In this document: positions 62,959 to 64,000 of the stretch, piece by piece
Layout of the letters: each line of letters begins with the position of its first letter
Numbering within the stretch: position 1 is the first letter of the stretch
Source: Goleter apudmare HA4340-LM2
GTDB taxonomy: Bacteria; Cyanobacteriota; Cyanobacteriia; Cyanobacteriales; Nostocaceae
Length of the DNA stretch: 64,000 nt
Reading direction: 5' to 3'
NCBI GenBank assembly: GCA_019359495.1
Contig: JAHHHF010000073.1
Location: 165,335 to 229,334, forward strand
Position numbers and translations under genes: made by a program
The notes under the pieces: model-generated
Databases searched by the model: none
What the model was told of the DNA's origin: nothing
What the model saw: the letters and a program-made list of their open reading frames with translations, nothing else

Positions 62959-63690
62959 ATGGTTCGTTTGCGTTGGTTAATTTTTATAGCAAGTATCTTC
63001 TCTGTGCTAATTGCCCCATCAGCTCAGGCTGAAGTCGGATTAGAAGAAATCAGTGATGGACAAGCAGCAGGGAAACAGGAGCCGAAAAAAGAACTACACT
63101 CAGTTGCAGGAGAATCCTTAATCAACAAGGTGCAACCTGTTACCAAGATGCAGCAGTTGAGTGAAGTTAAGCGTCCCAGGACTAACGCCCAAATGTTAGC
63201 ACAGTCGCCAGCATCTTCAGAGGTCATCCAGGTGACGGGGGTGCAGGCTAATCCCACTGATAACGGTGTGGAGGTGATATTACAAACTACTAAAGGAGAA
63301 CAACTGCAAATTACTAATAACAGTGCTGAGAATAATTTTATCGCTGATATTCCTAATGCTCAATTGCGTTTACCCAGTGGCGATGGGTTTACATTCCGTT
63401 CTCAAAACCCAATTGAGGGGATTACTGAGATAACGGTTACTAACCTTGATACTAATACTATTCGGGTGACAGTGGCGGGTGAAACAGGATTACCAACGGT
63501 TGAGTTATTTGATGGTGATGAAGGGTTGATTTTGGGTTTTACACCTGCTGCAACTGCAATGCAGCCTGAAAGCGTAGAATATTCATTTTCCCGATTGTGT
63601 AAATTCAGTGTTCATGAAAATATCTATACGTCGCCTTATCTGTCTGTTGTTCTTAGGAATTTTGACGTTTACACTAGCTGCGGCTTGTAG
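62959..63690 (+). pseudogene. Truncated TonB-dependent siderophore receptor (AMIN domain only)
   Basis: The intact-looking 5' part has a signal peptide (MVRLRWLIFIASIFSVLIAPSAQA), a linker, and an AMIN domain (VIQVTGVQANPTDNGVEVIL to LFDGDEGLILGFTPA), as at the start of cyanobacterial ferric-siderophore receptors. At about 63570 the sequence leaves this homology (after AMQPE). It runs on for 40 residues that overlap the next gene in another frame. The plug and barrel, over 600 residues, are missing, so a deletion is inferred. Confidence 0.75.
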
Positions 63691-63895
63691 CAAGACTATT
63701 GATAATAGTACGACAAACTTAAAACAGTCAACGGAAGATTGCCGCCAAGTGGAACACGCAATGGGAAAGACTTGTATTCCTGTCAACCCCAAGCGAGTGA
63801 TCACATTATGGACAAATATTTTGGCTAATACCCTAGCATTAGGTATAAAACCAGTGGCTACAAGTTACTATACAGGCACAAATGTTGAATGCTGA
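63614..63895 (+). pseudogene. Truncated iron-siderophore binding lipoprotein (FecB/FhuD type)
   Basis: Starts MKISIRRLICLLFLGILTF, with lipobox LAAAC (C near residue 25). The opening of a periplasmic iron-siderophore binding protein follows: CRQVEHAMGKTCIPVNPKRV, ITLWTNILANTLALGIKPVA. It stops after about 93 residues at YYTGTNVEC, where a full protein has about 300. The frame is interrupted within the first domain, so it cannot bind ligand. With the receptor fragment it marks a collapsed iron-uptake operon. The window ends 105 bp later. Confidence 0.75.
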
Positions 63896-64000
63896 TATAA
63901 AACTTTACATTTTTATTAAGACTAAGCCTAAAAAGCTGAAATTAGTCAACAAAACATAATCTCCTCAAACCAGTGAACATAACTGATTTTCTGACACATA

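Noticed and set aside
1..64000. CRISPR arrays, prophage or full insertion sequences
   Set aside because: No regularly spaced repeats, phage structural genes or transposase frames were found; only short non-autonomous repeats are present.

Overview
The window is chromosomal DNA of a filamentous, Nostoc/Anabaena-type cyanobacterium. Evidence: the palindrome GCGATCGC (HIP1) recurs throughout; there is a Tic20 homologue, an NrtR-type NAD regulator, a lipoprotein serpin, a TonB receptor with an AMIN domain, and the cyanobacterial order rpsB-tsf-(unknown)-recG. AT-rich spacers are full of short palindromes, heptamer repeats and small non-autonomous inverted-repeat elements. No rRNA, tRNA, CRISPR array, prophage or transposase gene was seen.

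Layout. 1-3.3 kb: start of ychF, a proline-rich small protein, a 265-bp MITE-like element, and phoD. 3.3-8 kb: an Orn/Lys/Arg decarboxylase-family gene, a GFA-family gene whose stop codon lies in a MITE end, dusB, and an Rpn/DUF2887-like nuclease gene with a tandem copy of its own tail. 8-19.5 kb: dnaK, an acetoacetate decarboxylase-like gene, rpe, an S8 protease and a serpin two genes apart, an AI-2E permease, an LCP protein, and a 50-residue protein. 19.8-24.6 kb: pncB-nadD-nrtR and nadE (NAD synthesis), with a palindromic operator candidate over the first promoter. 24.6-33.6 kb: a PadR regulator, a candidate small RNA, argJ, an L,D-transpeptidase/SH3 pair, a cytoplasmic-type alpha-amylase, an alpha/beta-hydrolase plus TerB-like pair, and a VOC protein. 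33.7-40.5 kb, minus strand: recG, an unknown gene, tsf, rpsB, and a glycosyltransferase.

41-50 kb is a phosphate-related region. Two different PhoX-family phosphatases, each preceded by a tandem Pho box, flank a small secreted protein and a large putative outer-membrane barrel protein. phoD at 3.2 kb also has a three-repeat Pho box, so all three alkaline phosphatase-type genes here look controlled by the same response regulator. 50-64 kb: argG, a DedA protein, a STAS protein with an upstream mini-ORF, the second MITE copy, a coiled-coil protein, rpsF, a structured RNA candidate, an FAH-family gene, Tic20, glyA, a WecA/MraY-type transferase, cinA, a WD40 relic, and a decayed siderophore-uptake locus (AraC regulator, receptor fragment, binding-protein fragment).

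The observations most worth follow-up are the PhoX-flanked secretion/outer-membrane cluster, the two candidate small RNAs, the protease/serpin neighbourhood with an atypical protease catalytic site, the NrtR operator, and the element-mediated remodelling of gene ends. All calls come from reading the sequence; no database search was run.
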